Shown here: in pieces, positions 53,368 through 64,000 of the stretch
Layout: each line of letters starts with the position of its first letter
Numbering within the stretch: the stretch's first letter is position 1
Notes under the pieces: generated by a model
Database searches by the model: none
What the model was told of the DNA's origin: nothing
What the model saw: only the letters and a program-made list of their open reading frames with translations
Translations under genes and position numbers: made by a program
Assembly (NCBI GenBank): GCA_016801885.1
Contig: CM028898.1
Span: forward strand, 992,001 to 1,056,000
DNA length: 64,000 nt
Source of the DNA: Toxotes chatareus
Taxonomy: Eukaryota > Chordata > Actinopteri > Toxotidae
Direction of reading: 5' to 3'

Positions 53368-55322
53368 ACAGATAGATGGATATACACACAGTGAATGCAA
53401 GTGTCTAAGTCTAATTCATCTCCTCACCTCCCTTCAATCCTTTGCTCTGTCTGTCCCCCCTCCTCCTGCCATCCTTTCCTGTCCTCCAGGGTCTGAAGGC
53501 GAGGAACTTCATCCACTCCAAGATAGAGGAGAACATCAAGAAGAAGGTGCAGGAGTCCGACAGGGGGTCCAGTCATAGAGACGCTCTGCAGCAGCTAATA
53601 GACAGCAGCAAGAAGAACGGAGAGCCATTCAGCATGCAGGTAATAATCTCACTGTCGCTTCACATTTGACTTTGTCAAACCTCCAGTATCTTCTGTCCAT
53701 CTTATAAGCCATTGAATTAGTCAAGGCCTGAACTAATTCTGTGCCTGCTTTTCTGTTTCCAGGCCATTAAGGAGTCTGCTACAGAGCTGTTGTTTGGGGG
53801 CCATGAAACCACAGCCAGCACAGCCACCTCTCTGATCATGTTCCTGGGCCTGAACCCTGAGGTTGTGGACAGACTGAGGCAGGAACTAATGGACAAGGTA
53901 ATTGCACTGCATAACTTTAGTTCGATAACATTATTTCTCCAACATCTCTGATGGTGGCTGTTGAAATTTAGCTTTTATGCTAATCATTCAAATCTTACAG
54001 ATAATCTATAGCAGTTATTGACCAAAATAGGTCTTAAAAATAGGTCTTCCTGAGGTTTCAGCCACTTGTCATGGTCTTCCTCAGCGGATGGAGTTGTTCA
54101 TTTGTCCTGGTGGTAGTTGTTATACTTTAGTTCACATGACGACAACTGAGAAAACTCTGTCTGCTGGGGAAAAGCCATGAGATGCAGTTGAAAACCCTGG
54201 TGGGAAGTGCACTAAGTGGACATTGAATATCCTTAAACAACTTGGTGCAACTTATTTTTTGGGGGTGGGGGGTCCCTGCCAGTATCGACTGTATTAATGT
54301 TACAATATTAAAGCACACAGCAGGGTTAGTATACATGATACTTTCCATAGAGATAGCAATCCACATCAAAGCTTTCTCAGTAAAACTAATTAGTCTAAGA
54401 CACGTTAAACCCTGATCGAGAGCCGGATCATGAAGCCAGGTCAGATGAACAGCACTGAGCTGCTTAGATTAACGACAAACATGGGCTTTTCCCAGTTTTC
54501 TTGCTTTGAGTTATTGGATAACAAGGCTTGTCTGAAACCCCGCTGGGGTTTGATTCAACCGTTGAGATGATTCCAGTTCTATAAAATAACAAGTCTGAAT
54601 TCAGGGTAAAAGGAACAACTGGCACCATTGTGTTCCTTACCAACCATCATGAAGCTTTGGTTAATACTGTGTTTGCCTCTTTGTGTTCAGGAGGAGCAGG
54701 GGATGGACTTCCAGAATCTGAACATCGAGTGCTTGGAGCAGTTAAAATACACCGGCTGTGTCATTAAAGAGACTTTGAGGATCAACCCTCCTGTCCCCGG
54801 AGGCTTCAGAGTGGCCCTCAAGACCTTTGAACTAAATGTAAGTTAAGATTGCTCTGCAGGTTGTTGATTGGGCATCTTGGTGTCTAGCGTTCAGAGATGT
54901 GTAAACCAAAGGGTCCTACAAGCATCTGACAGCCCTGTGTCCGTACTAGCTGCCTACTCATTATTCTCTCCTCACTACTTCAGGGTTACCAAATTCCCAA
55001 AGGCTGGAATGTCATCTACAGTATCTGCGACACCCATGATGTGGCAGAGATCTTCCCCAACAAGGAGGACTTCCAACCGGAACGCTTCATGACCAAAATC
55101 TCAACCGACTCCTCAAGGTTCCAGTACATCCCGTTTGGGGGCGGCTCCAGGATGTGCGTGGGGAAGGAATTTGCCAAAGTCCTGCTGAAGATCTTCCTGG
55201 TGGAAGTGGTCACAAAGTGTCACTGGACTCTTTTAAACGGGCCGCCCACCATGAAAACAGGGCCTACTGTCTATCCTGTGGACAATCTGCCAACCAAGTT
55301 TACCAGCTATGTACAGAACTAA
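51522..55322 (+). CDS. cyp26a1: cyp26a1, retinoic acid 4-hydroxylase (cytochrome P450 26A1); whole gene span of 7 coding exons
   Basis: This microsomal P450 oxidises all-trans retinoic acid to 4-hydroxy, 4-oxo and 18-hydroxy forms, clearing the morphogen in embryonic patterning. The seven exons join in frame to 488 residues (human 497). Residues about 5-27 form the N-terminal membrane anchor, followed by the proline-rich LPPGSMGLPFIGETLQ. The I-helix oxygen-binding motif FGGHETT is at about 293-299, the K-helix ExxR (KETLR) at about 353-357, and the heme-binding FGGGSRMCVGKEF has the Cys ligand at about 434. The ATG context is AACATGG. CYP26A1 is favoured over 26B1/26C1 by near-identity with human 26A1 in EHRLVSVxWPASVRTILGS, SLPIDVPFSGLYR and NGPPTMKT.PTVYPVDNLP. 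The span includes introns. Confidence 0.96.
52041..52265 (+). CDS. cyp26a1: cyp26a1 exon 2
   Basis: It encodes residues 64-138: RRKFLRMKRQKYGYIYRTHL, then FGNPTVRLTGADNVRQILLG, EHRLVSVQWPASVRTILGSD and TLSNVHGSLHKTKKK. The acceptor is CTCCCAG and the donor AAGGTAAGTT. Confidence 0.95.
52678..52959 (+). CDS. cyp26a1: cyp26a1 exon 3
   Basis: It encodes residues 139-232, including AIMRAFSREALELYIPVIQE, MKRLMFRIAMRILLGFEPEQ and NLFSLPIDVPFSGLYR. The acceptor is TGTCCAG and the donor AGGGTAAGAT. Confidence 0.95.
53313..53365. repeat. (AT)n microsatellite in cyp26a1 intron 3
   Basis: About 26 uninterrupted AT units. This perfect self-complementary tract is likely to be length-variable between individuals. 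Confidence 0.95.
53490..53639 (+). CDS. cyp26a1: cyp26a1 exon 4
   Basis: It encodes residues 233-282: GLKARNFIHSKIEENIKKKV, QESDRGSSHRDALQQLIDSS and KKNGEPFSMQ. The acceptor is CCTCCAG and the donor CAGGTAATAA. Confidence 0.94.
53763..53897 (+). CDS. cyp26a1: cyp26a1 exon 5 (I-helix)
   Basis: It encodes residues 283-327: AIKESATELLFGGHETTAST, then ATSLIMFLGLNPEVVDRLRQ and ELMDK. GGHETT is the oxygen-activation motif. The acceptor is TTTCCAG and the donor AAGGTAATTG. Confidence 0.95.
54691..54837 (+). CDS. cyp26a1: cyp26a1 exon 6 (ExxR)
   Basis: It encodes residues 328-376: EEQGMDFQNLNIECLEQLKY, then TGCVIKETLRINPPVPGGFR and VALKTFELN. KETLR holds the invariant ExxR pair. The acceptor is TGTTCAG and the donor AATGTAAGTT. 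Confidence 0.95.
54984..55322 (+). CDS. cyp26a1: cyp26a1 exon 7 (heme-binding region and stop)
   Basis: It encodes residues 377-488: GYQIPKGWNVIYSICDTHDV, ..., FQYIPFGGGSRMCVGKEFAK and the tail NGPPTMKTGPTVYPVDNLPT, ending SYVQN with TAA at 55320-55322. The acceptor is ACTTCAG. Confidence 0.95.
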   Translation, partial: GYQIPKGWNVIYSICDTHDVAEIFPNKEDFQPERFMTKISTDSSRFQYIPFGGGSRMCVGKEFAKVLLKIFLVEVVTKCHWTLLNGPPTMKTGPTVYPVDNLPTKFTSYVQN

Positions 55323-55990
55323 ACTGAGGCGATGAGTGGTTGTTTCTGAAAAGCAGTGTGTGAAATTTGAGGTTTCTCGAATTGTGTTTTGTGGAAGCAC
55401 TCAGGTGTTTTTAGGGAACAGATCGAAGGCTGCATTTAGACATGAACGGAAAAGATGTTCTTTTAGAATTGTGTCATTGTGGTCTTTTGCTATGAATTGT
55501 ACATACTGTAGATGATTTGAGAACGTATTTTACATTTTATGGTGTTAATACTTTGGATTTTACTATGGTGAATTAGGGCCATTGTAGATAAAAAAAACAA
55601 CAAAAAAAATACATTTTAAAAAAATACTAGGCAGCAGTCAGGGGAGGGGGGTATTATTCAAAGATAGGAAAAAGAACTCAGGAATTTTCGAGATTAAAGC
55701 TATATTTTTTTTTTTTTTTTTTACCTATACTGGCCCTAATATGCTGTCATATGATTTGTATATATTATTTTCTTTTCTTTTTTTTAAGATATGAACAAAC
55801 TAAACGAGAGGCACTATTCGCAGATGTGGAACACTTTAATCAACTCAGAGGTGTATCTATAGGATTATGTACATATATAATGTAGAGTCTGTTTATATAA
55901 CGTCTGTATCTTATCCCGACTTATTTAAGTGACTTATGTTACATTGTATGGGCTTTTTATTTAATAAAACTGTTTTGCTATAAGTCTCGG
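55323..55990 (+). other. cyp26a1: cyp26a1 3' UTR
   Basis: A/T-rich sequence with A and T runs from the stop to the AATAAA at 55963. The 3' end is placed about 15-25 bases after the signal. Confidence 0.75.
55963..55968 (+). terminator. cyp26a1 polyadenylation signal (AATAAA)
   Basis: AATAAA 640 bases after the stop, followed by GGTTTGTGTTGTGTC, a typical GU-rich downstream element. Confidence 0.8.
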
Positions 55991-56569
55991 TTTGTGTTGT
56001 GTCATTTAAAATAGGTAAAACAAAAGGGATAAAGTGTCATGTATACAACCGGCTGCTGGAGCCCATCGAGTAGCTTCTCTTGTCTCATCAACACCTTCCC
56101 ATAGCAAATTTTTCACACAAAGGAATAACTTAAAAATGTTACTTAAAAATAAGAGCTTGCCCCAACTTTCTCAGTTGCCTATAACAGACTATGAACTGAT
56201 TGTTTGTGCCTTCCCTCAACGCGTGTCTTCCTCTCCCAAGCAAAGCCAGCAGTGTGCAACACTAACTTATGTTAGCTTGGAAATGTGAAAGCAGCTAATG
56301 CCATGTCCCAGCATACAACCAAGACACAGCGAGAGACTGAGACGATGATGTAACCTGTTAGCTAGTTTTGTATCACCCTCACACCCTGTGCCGTGTTACT
56401 GGCAGAGGACTATACACGCCCACTACCCGAGGGGCTGCAGCCCTGAAACATCAGCAAACTGAATTTTCCTATTAGAGTTAGCATGTTTGACCATGAGGCA
56501 CAGTACAACTCTGAGGTGCAATGATGATAACAACTAGATCCACAATCCCTGCCATTGTAGATCTGCTGA

Positions 56570-56860
56570 CCGGATGTAATTACTCATCCCTCCATTTTCT
56601 ATTCTGTCTATCCTCTGAAGGGTCACTGGCAGGCTGTAGCCAATTCCTCACGACGAGGGTACACTCTGAACAGGTCTCCAGTCTATCACAGGGCTGACAA
56701 CATAGACACAAACAACCATTAACACTCACATTCACAATTATGGACAATTTAGAGCCACCAGTGAACCCTAATCTGCATGTCTTTGGACTGTGGGAGGAAG
56801 CTGGAGAACCTGGAGGGAACCCACACTAGCACAGGGAGAACATGCTTCACACAGAAAAGC
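56570..56860 (-). repeat. Teleost interspersed repeat, family A (best copy)
   Basis: The order of phrases (CATTTTCTATTCTGTCTATC, AGGTCTCCAGTCTATCACAG, GACAATTTAGAGCC, CTGCATGTCTTTGGACTGTG, GGGAGGAAGCTGGAGAACC, GGGAGAACATGC) matches a repeat abundant across fish genomes. It is an open-frame remnant without function. Confidence 0.75.
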
Positions 56861-57380
56861 ACCACCAGTAGTTTTTTAGTTTTAGTTTTTCCGTGTATGG
56901 AGAGGTGTTGGTGGGGTGTTTTAAAGCATTTTTATGATGTTGGACAGAATTGGGCTTCTGGTTATGCCCATCTCACTCTCAGAAAGAAATCCAATAAGTC
57001 TACTTCATTTTGTATTTATTTTAAAACTGCTGCACTGGTCATCTTGCACATGTTTTCTTTCAGAATACTAGAGGAAACACAACTTCATTATAACACATTA
57101 ATTAAAAAGAGCATAAAATATTATGACTGCCAATTAGAAAAGGACATTAGTGTATGTGATGTGTTTTAATGAGATATATATAAATAAAAAAAACAGCTCT
57201 CTATGGTTTATTCAAGAACTCATGATAAAGAACACACACACACAAATTCCATTATCCTTACAGAATCAATAAGATGTGAGAAGAGAAGAAAAATAAAAGA
57301 GAAACCTGGAATCCGTGGAAGGAGGGAAAGCAAAGCAGAGGGCTGATGACCCTGGCAGATGAGCAGAGAGGGTGAAACCG

Positions 57381-57400
57381 AGTTCATACTGATCAGTTCA
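57381..57400 (+). promoter_or_regulatory. Candidate DR8 nuclear-receptor element
   Basis: Two perfect AGTTCA half-sites are separated by 8 bases, 2.1 kb downstream of the cyp26a1 stop. DR8 elements can bind RAR/RXR, but a chance match is quite possible. Confidence 0.25.
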
Positions 57401-58164
57401 GTTTCAGGGCACTGAACCAATATAGACCTCCAGTGGAGCAGTGGAAGTAAGCCAGGGGCATGGATGCATGTTTACTGCAGCATTGGAGATAAGACTCGCT
57501 CTGCATATTCAGGATAACAAACAGTAAATGGATTCATTGTTGTAGGAGTTTAACCACCATGAAAGAGGTGTGGATCTAGGTGTTTAAATAGACGGCTCTG
57601 TTTAAATCTAATGTCTTGGTAATAACATGGCAATGTTAAGCAATACTGTACACCCTCTTAGTCATCAGGTTTATAGATGCAAGTATGACATTACTAAAGG
57701 GTCACAGGTTCCTTAGTTTCTAATTAGCCATTGGCAAAGAATTCGTCAGTCACCTGCAATTATAGATGTGAATAAATCCCGGGTTCTACAATAATCCATC
57801 AAGTGTGAAACTATAAGTTTCACAGCATAAGGTGTATGTTAAGAAGCAGCCCTATTCCAGATGGTAGGTGGACAAACACTTCATTGGACGGATCTAATGA
57901 ATTAAAGCACTAAAAAGTAAATAGTGCATTTTCCACCGTTCGGCAACCCAGGCATTAGTAAATGATGTATTAACCATTATTAAGTTTAGAGGACCCTTAA
58001 GGAGCCTTATCAGAGAGTGATACTGACTTTCTGAACTGATGTATAGGAGCCAAAAATGCTGTGCTAATAACTAAATCTCAGTTTTATAATTTCAGGCAGC
58101 TTTCATACTGTGTTTGTGTAGCTTGGATATTGAGCATCTTGGCAGTGCGGATGGATTCTGCAAG

Positions 58165-58280
58165 CCAACACAGTCAATCCACCAATCCATCCTTTGTCTA
58201 TACTCACTGATCTTGTGCAGGGGTAACGGGGGGGTTATCCCAGCTGACACGCGGGGTTCCCCATGGACAGATCCGTGTCC
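58165..58280 (-). repeat. Teleost interspersed repeat, family A (fragment)
   Basis: ATCCATCCTTTGTCTATACT, GCAGGGGTAACGGGGGG, TTATCCCAGCTGACA and CCCCATGGACAGATCC follow the order of the family A end seen at 4540-4690 (reverse orientation). Confidence 0.5.
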
Positions 58281-58349
58281 AAAAAATGGACACACTTTTT
58301 TTTCCATTAAAAACTGTGTATTTGTCTAAGTCACACTGTGATTAGCATT

Positions 58350-58440
58350 TAAGACTGAGAACAGGAAGAAACAGCTCTGTGGCTCTGTTTAAAGTTTAAA
58401 CATACTCCTGCCAGCACGTCTAAAGCTGTCTTCCATCATG
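58350..58440. repeat. Teleost interspersed repeat, family E (fragment)
   Basis: AAGACTGAGAACAGGAAGAA, ACAGCTCTGTGGCTCTGTTT and AGCACGTCTAAAGCT resemble the copy at 61390-61515. Confidence 0.4.
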
Positions 58441-58769
58441 TACAGTGTACATGACGGACCCACCCAGTGCCACCCAGCATTTCTGTGTAGTGTCTCAAGC
58501 TGTAGCAAAGGTTCTTGGATACGGTTGGTGAGCGCATTGCAGGTTTTGGTCTCTCTATAGGCACAGTGGTAACAGACCTGGCAACCTCAAGACTTCAGGA
58601 AGCTGCACACAGTCACTGCACCTGCTGTAGTTCACCAACATATACAGTAGTCCCAGCACGTAACAGCCCAGAAAATCACAAACTGTCATTTTTACATTTT
58701 TTCAGTTACACATTGTGTGTGTACATAAATATGTATGTACAAGTATTTGATACATGGTGTTTAATCATT

Positions 58770-58860
58770 GAGCTTTAGAGGTGTTGGTGGGAGTATTTTG
58801 AATTTTGAACAGAGTCAGACTTGCTGCTTTTGTGCTAAGCTAACCCTAACCACACCCTGG
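58770..58860. repeat. Teleost interspersed repeat, family E (fragment, opposite orientation)
   Basis: TTTTGAACAGAGTCAGACTT followed by TGCTAAGCTAACC is the reverse-strand form of the family E phrases (TTAGCCTGGCTTAGCATAAA and AGCCTGGCTCTGTCCAA) found at 61390-61515. Confidence 0.4.
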
Positions 58861-61133
58861 ATAACATCCCTTCTCATTTTAGAGGTTCAGCTGACTTTTT
58901 CCTTAAATGTACCATGCTGCAGGTGTCCATGTTGCATGAAAGATTTTGACTGCATGTGTTTGTAATCCTTTAGTCTTCCCTTAGCTTGCAAAATAAGAGC
59001 CAGTGTTTCTCCAGGCTTAGCTAGCAGATGTGCTTTGGGCTCTTTTACAAGTTGTTTCTCTCTCTGGTGCCGTTCTGATTTACACCCAGCGTCCCTTCAC
59101 TCCACACTGTCCTTTTACCATTGTACGGTTGTCCTTGGTCATTGTTTATTACTGTGCTACTTGCAATTATTGGATCCACAAATGCTGAACTGTTGTACTT
59201 ATTGTCAGTCACCGCGGCTAAGAGTTCCAGTTTAATGGCCAAATTGTGATACTAAATTGTGGCTGACACCTTTTATGCCCGGCCATCCTATCCCCGGCGG
59301 GTCCAGCCCTCGAACGATGTGAATGAACTTTTCTGAACTTTGCCTCCTCTCCTCACCGTCTGCTTCCCTCCATTGTTCACCATCACCCAGCGGAGACAAA
59401 AACTTTACACGGCCAAGGCCATTTTTGTCTACATTCGTGACCATTGTAGTGAATTTACAACACAGTGTTGGAAGAGGCTTGAAACTAGCTTGCTTTCAAT
59501 TAGATCCTCAGGCTCTGAACATGGTCCTGAGTAAATCATTGTAATAGCTGGTGAAGTAGTGTTATTGAAAACAACACTTGTTGCCAGAGTGAGAAAGCAG
59601 GAAAAATCTGTTCTGGTTTCAAGATTTGAAATGTCCCAGTAAACTAGATTATTAGGGTGCAAATTAGAGCTCTCCCATGAGTTACATTTGGACTGAGTTT
59701 TCTGATGGATTCAGTTGAATAGGTTCATGTACAAAGATTAAACTACAGATGTGGTAAAATAAGCTAATGTACCATTTTACCCAAGATAAAAAAAAAAAAA
59801 AATCTTTTGAAGATCTCTGAAGACTGCTTGCACATTATCCACATAGTGTACTTTATCAAACATAGAAGTGAATATTGAGAAAGTAAAAATCACTGGTTGT
59901 TGTACAATAGTTTGGTGTTTCCTGAGGTTTACATCTCATTCTGTGTGTCTCTCTCTCTTTGCTTTTCTCCCTTTCTGTTGTCTTTTAACTGCAGTGTTTC
60001 CCAACCGCCAACTCTTTGATTGCACACAAATGTGTGTCTTTTTTGCCAGGGGAAAGAGAGGCATAACTCTCGAACACCATATCGTCATGTCATGTTGTAA
60101 GATCTTAAGAGAACAGTCATCTGATTCGTCTTAAAACCAGCCAAGTAAAACCAGCTTCTTTTGTGTGACCACTAGCATACGTTCACTCATAGAAATGCTG
60201 ATATGATCACAATTAGAGTCAATATAGATATGCACATAGAAATAGTTGAGAATTAAAAAAAACAAAAACAAAACATAAAGAAAGTTGAGAAAGCTGAGTT
60301 GAGTTGAGTGGCATTGCAAAGGTCCCATTCACTGTAGATCACTGTGAATGAAGCGGTGCAAACACAGTAGTCCTCTAATCAGTAACAGATACACCAATTT
60401 AAAATCAAAGAATGTAAGCCCAGTTATTGTGTGGAAATGCAGTCAACAATCTTTTAAATAGAGTTATCTAAGTTATTAAAGCACAATAAGGCCTGATCAT
60501 ATGCAACATGTCTGGATGAAATCCAGGTCATTGGTATCTACAGAGGGAATTTTGTGAAACCCCTTGTGAAAAGTACTAGTTAACCACGATTAGTTAATAA
60601 AAACAACCAGTCAAAAACTGTAAACACAAAGGCCTTTATGTAAGATATGGGGAAATTGTATCTGTGTTGAATAAGTTGCACAGCTGCAAATGACACTATT
60701 TTAGTGTTTCCTGTATTTATTTTTAAATATGGTATCTAAAGATCAGGGGGGAAAAAAAGCTTCCTGTCATTTATTCTTTCATATTTCCAGTTTATAAGGG
60801 ACTCCGTGCAGTGATCAGGGCAGAAGGAGGAAATAATCTCATCAAATGAAACTCTGCCGTCTCAGTGCTAACGTGTGCTTAATCACGCACACTGAGGACT
60901 TTAACTTCAATGGGTGGCCATTTCAGTTTCAGTGAGAGTCAATCGGCTTTTAGCATCTGTGGTGGAGGAGTAAAAGAGAGTGTTAATTCCTCAAATTGCG
61001 TTTGTACAGCGTCTGCTGGGCCCCCCTCGTGCTGTGGAGCTGCATGACCGCCCAATAAGAGATGCTAATGGCGTCGTTAGCATGGTTGTTAGTGGCTCAC
61101 TGTGATTATTCATAATTTGAGAGACCGTTGACA

Positions 61134-61158
61134 AGTTCAGCAGGTCACATAGAGTTGA
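61134..61158 (+). promoter_or_regulatory. Candidate composite DR2/DR5 retinoic acid response element
   Basis: Three half-sites lie in one direction: AGTTCA, 2-base gap, AGGTCA, 5-base gap, AGTTGA. The first pair is a DR2 and the second a DR5, both spacings used by RAR/RXR. The element lies 5.8 kb downstream of the cyp26a1 stop, within a repeat-free stretch. Regulatory use is inferred. Confidence 0.5.
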
Positions 61159-61389
61159 GCACCATGGGAGAGCTTCTTATTACATCAACCCTTCTTTCTC
61201 ATGCTACCTCTGATCAAGCTTTGCCTGCTACTGTTTGTGAAATGTAAAATGCCTGAATAGCTTTAGTTTAGGAGGAAAATGTTTGCCAAGATCCTCAGCC
61301 AGACCAGTTAGTAGTTAGAAGGTTGGAATACACCAGTGCCTGCTGAATGAAGTTTGGTTTCCATTATTACATGTGCTTAGAGTCTGGAT

Positions 61390-61515
61390 GTGGTTAGCCT
61401 GGCTTAGCATAAAGACAGGAAGCAGGGAGAAACAGCTAGCCTGGCTCTGTCCAAGGACCAAATTACACCTACCAACCCCTCTAAGGTTCACTAATTAACA
61501 CTTTGAACATGCAGA
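61390..61515. repeat. Teleost interspersed repeat, family E
   Basis: GGTTAGCCTGGCTTAGCATA, AAGACAGGAAGCAGGGAGAA, ACAGCTAGCCTGGCTCTGTC and CACTAATTAACA follow the wording of a repeat very common in fish genomes. There is no open frame. Confidence 0.6.
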
Positions 61516-62974
61516 ACAAACAGAAGACCAAAAAAAATAGGTCCAGTTATGCACTGGAACTATTTAACAAACTAGATGCTTTTGTGAATCATCGCTGGCA
61601 CTATTCACACTCTGTACAGGGCAGGCATATTTTCATGGTGTTGCAACAACCAGTGCAAGCAGCACTCTGACCGTTTGGTATTTTCCTGAGCTCTGTGTGG
61701 TATTTTGGTGGTGAGAGCAGAGTACACGGTACACAGGTTGGAGGTTCATTCAAATGAACAGTATTATTTGTTTTTGTCATCATTGTATTAATATGATTTA
61801 TGATCCTGTGTGTTCACATGGTGCTGCTCTGCACCATCCAGACAACAATAATGGTTTCCTGAAGAGGAGTCTTTCCCTTTGTCGAGCTGTTGTTGTCATC
61901 ACACTCCACTTGGATTGGCTCGGGCTGTTTCAGAGCTATGTACTGACCAGTGATGCGATTGGCTGAGGGTTTATTTATTCATCACCACATTCTCTGATCT
62001 GTATTGCCCCTCGCCTCAACCCTCAAGTCCAATTTCATCATAAATTAATTAAAACATATTTCTTTGTGGTGCTGTGCAGGCACAGCTTGTGTTGCTGAAG
62101 AGGTTTTCGGAGCTGGAGGTGCCATTATGATTCAGTGCCTCCACAGTTGGCTGCTATAGATGATTTCACCGTTCACAGTTGAACGTAAAACATCTGACGG
62201 TTACAGAACAACCTCTGTACTAAATAGGCCAACAACACAAATGCAGATGGAGGAGAAAAGGGGAAAAAGGACAGGAGAGGAAAAGATTGGGGGGGGATTA
62301 GGTCACCTCAGCGCCTCCATGGCAGATTTTGATGGACACTGAAAACCAAAAGGGAAGCATTAAGATGTTGCTATGCCACAGTAAGCAGTTTACAACTGTT
62401 CTTCATAGTCTCAGTTCATAGAGTATGAATGAACGTCTAACACACTTGTGACAGTCACAGCATAAAGCAGGAAACTGAATAAACTAGTTAAAGGATGCAA
62501 TCCAGACACTGGCATCTGTCCTTCCACCACTTTGGTCAAAAGCACAGAATCTTGGTGTCCTCCTTTCATTAAAGACAGCTTAATATATCTGATTTCTCCG
62601 GAATCACAAAAGACACAATACAACAGTTTTTACAGTATTCTGTTGTTTTCCCTAAAACAGGTTACTGAGCTTGTGTTCTTCCAACCAACAGCCAGCAATA
62701 AATGTCAGCTTTCTAAGAAACCCACAGGGACGGGTGTCATAACAGATATGAAGCTCAGTAACCCAGATAGCAAGGGCTTGTTTTCCTGGTACTGTGAAAG
62801 GAGCAGCAGTCCACTGCTTCTTTGAACTATATCTCTGTTGAAGTGACAAATAATGCATGTAAATCTAAGAGTTCTAATGTCTCTATGTGCATTAACTTAT
62901 ATGTATTGAAGGACAAACTATTTCTCCACTGTGGTAGCATCTTGCCAGTCATTTTTATCTATGCTAGCAGCAAG

Positions 62975-63290
62975 GCCCAAGGGATGGAAATTTCCGTTGG
63001 TTGGTCAGTCCACCACTTAAGCCCTGGCTAAAATATCTCGATTACGATTTGTTGGATTGCCGTGAAATTTTGTTCACTATCCCCAGAGGATGAATCCCAC
63101 TGACTTTGCTGATCCTCCGATCTTTCATCCAGGGCCAGCAGCAGGCTGACTTTTTTTGACTTTCAGTGAAATGTCTTGACAACTACTGGATGGATTGCCA
63201 TGAACTATGGTACGCATTTTCGTGCCCCCCCCCCTGACAACACAATGAACTGTAATAACATGGATGGTCCTCTGACCTTTCACATGGTCC
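62975..63290. repeat. Teleost interspersed repeat, family D
   Basis: GTTGGTCAGTCCACCACTT, AAATATCTCGATTACGA, GGATTGCCGTGAAATTT, CAACTACTGGATGGATTGCC and ATGAACTATGGTACGCA match a familiar fish repeat, in which the phrase about a tandem GGATGGATTGCCATGAAATT is typical. Class unknown to me. Confidence 0.65.
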
Positions 63291-64000
63291 AATTCTTTGG
63301 TTTATGACTAAATGCCTAAGTATAACCGAGGCCTTAGTCTTTTTTACTGTGTGCTGCTACTTATATGCCTCAGTATGTTAGCAAATTAATTATTTGTACA
63401 TTTATTTGTATTAGAAAATGTGGCGGCATGTGAAATTAACCAGAGGGTTTCTTATTGCATCATTAGTGAAACCCTGACTGAAAAATTAACAAGTATTGTG
63501 TCATTCTCTGAAAATAGAAATTCACATAATGTGCTCTGAAGTTTGGTTTTCATGTTATATGAACAAACTCCAGCTAATGGCTTAGAGTTAATGTTGAATA
63601 TTGGTCATTAATTATCTTACTATCTGTGAACCAAACTATTTTATTGTCTCAGGACAAGCTATGAAGAACCTTTGCGTCAGAGCCTGATCTATTTTAAGTC
63701 TGTTAATGGCCCTGTAATGGTTTGTACACATTTACAACACATTATCCTGATAGCTCACATCCTCTATTTCACTGCTGTCAAAGTCCACAGGGATATTACA
63801 GTGTGCAGGTTTTCCTGACTGCCTGCTGCCATGAACTCTATCAGAGGCTCTGGAGGCAGGCAGTTTACTGTTCTGAGTTAGTCTGTAACAGCTGTTCACA
63901 CTGTAGAACCTTGTAAAGCTGCCAGTATACTTTATTTTATCAAGTGCTTCTCAGGTGACCTGCTCACAAGTGGACAGTTTTCAGGTGTGAATGCACCCAA

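Larger units (their letters stand above)
55991..64000. other. Non-coding DNA downstream of cyp26a1
   Basis: I see no coding exon that can be supported on either strand. The region contains several diverged teleost repeats (56570-56860, 58165-58280, 58350-58440, 58770-58860, 61390-61515, 62975-63290) and candidate regulatory stretches at 61000-61170 and 61880-62140. Confidence 0.65.

Overview
The window is nuclear DNA of a vertebrate, almost certainly a ray-finned (teleost) fish. It has split genes with GT-AG introns, vertebrate protein families, many CA/TG microsatellites, and several interspersed repeats of the kind found in teleost genomes. These include one family with an AAATAAAATTGAATTGAA tail. 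I cannot name the species. Two protein-coding genes are present, both on the plus strand.

Gene 1, about 5.6-44 kb, is exoc6, the Sec15 subunit of the exocyst tethering complex. I could place a complete 23-exon coding set from the ATG at 6671 to the TAA at 39617. It would encode about 801 residues, against about 804 in human EXOC6. An alternative first coding exon lies 0.9 kb upstream (5660-5799) and splices in the same phase into exon 2. Exon 20 lacks one G in a G-run near 33847-33850. Read literally this stops the protein at about residue 690, although every exon downstream is intact. Two introns each hold a short in-frame exon-like segment with good splice sites and a TGC motif just before the acceptor: 30 nt at 30798-30827 and 12 nt at 38454-38465. 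They look like neural-type microexons and are the most interesting observation here.

Gene 2, 51.4-56.0 kb, is cyp26a1, a retinoic-acid hydroxylase with seven coding exons and 488 residues. It has the FGGHETT I-helix motif, the KETLR motif and the heme-binding FGGGSRMCVG. Its promoter has a TATA box, a GC box and a perfect DR5 retinoic acid response element. Further DR5-type elements lie about 0.8 kb and 3.4 kb upstream. A composite DR2/DR5 element lies about 5.8 kb downstream of the stop. Together they fit the known feedback in which retinoic acid induces its own degradation.

Layout: 1-5.6 kb is upstream sequence with a decayed LINE. 5.66-39.6 kb is exoc6 coding exons and introns, with a 13 kb intron 1. 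39.6-44.06 kb is the putative exoc6 3' UTR. 44.06-51.4 kb is intergenic sequence with CpG-rich patches. 51.4-56 kb is cyp26a1. 56-64 kb is non-coding, with repeats and candidate regulatory DNA. The order exoc6 then cyp26a1 matches the conserved vertebrate neighbourhood, but cyp26c1, which lies between them in human, is absent. No RNA gene, CRISPR array or bacterial-type feature was found.
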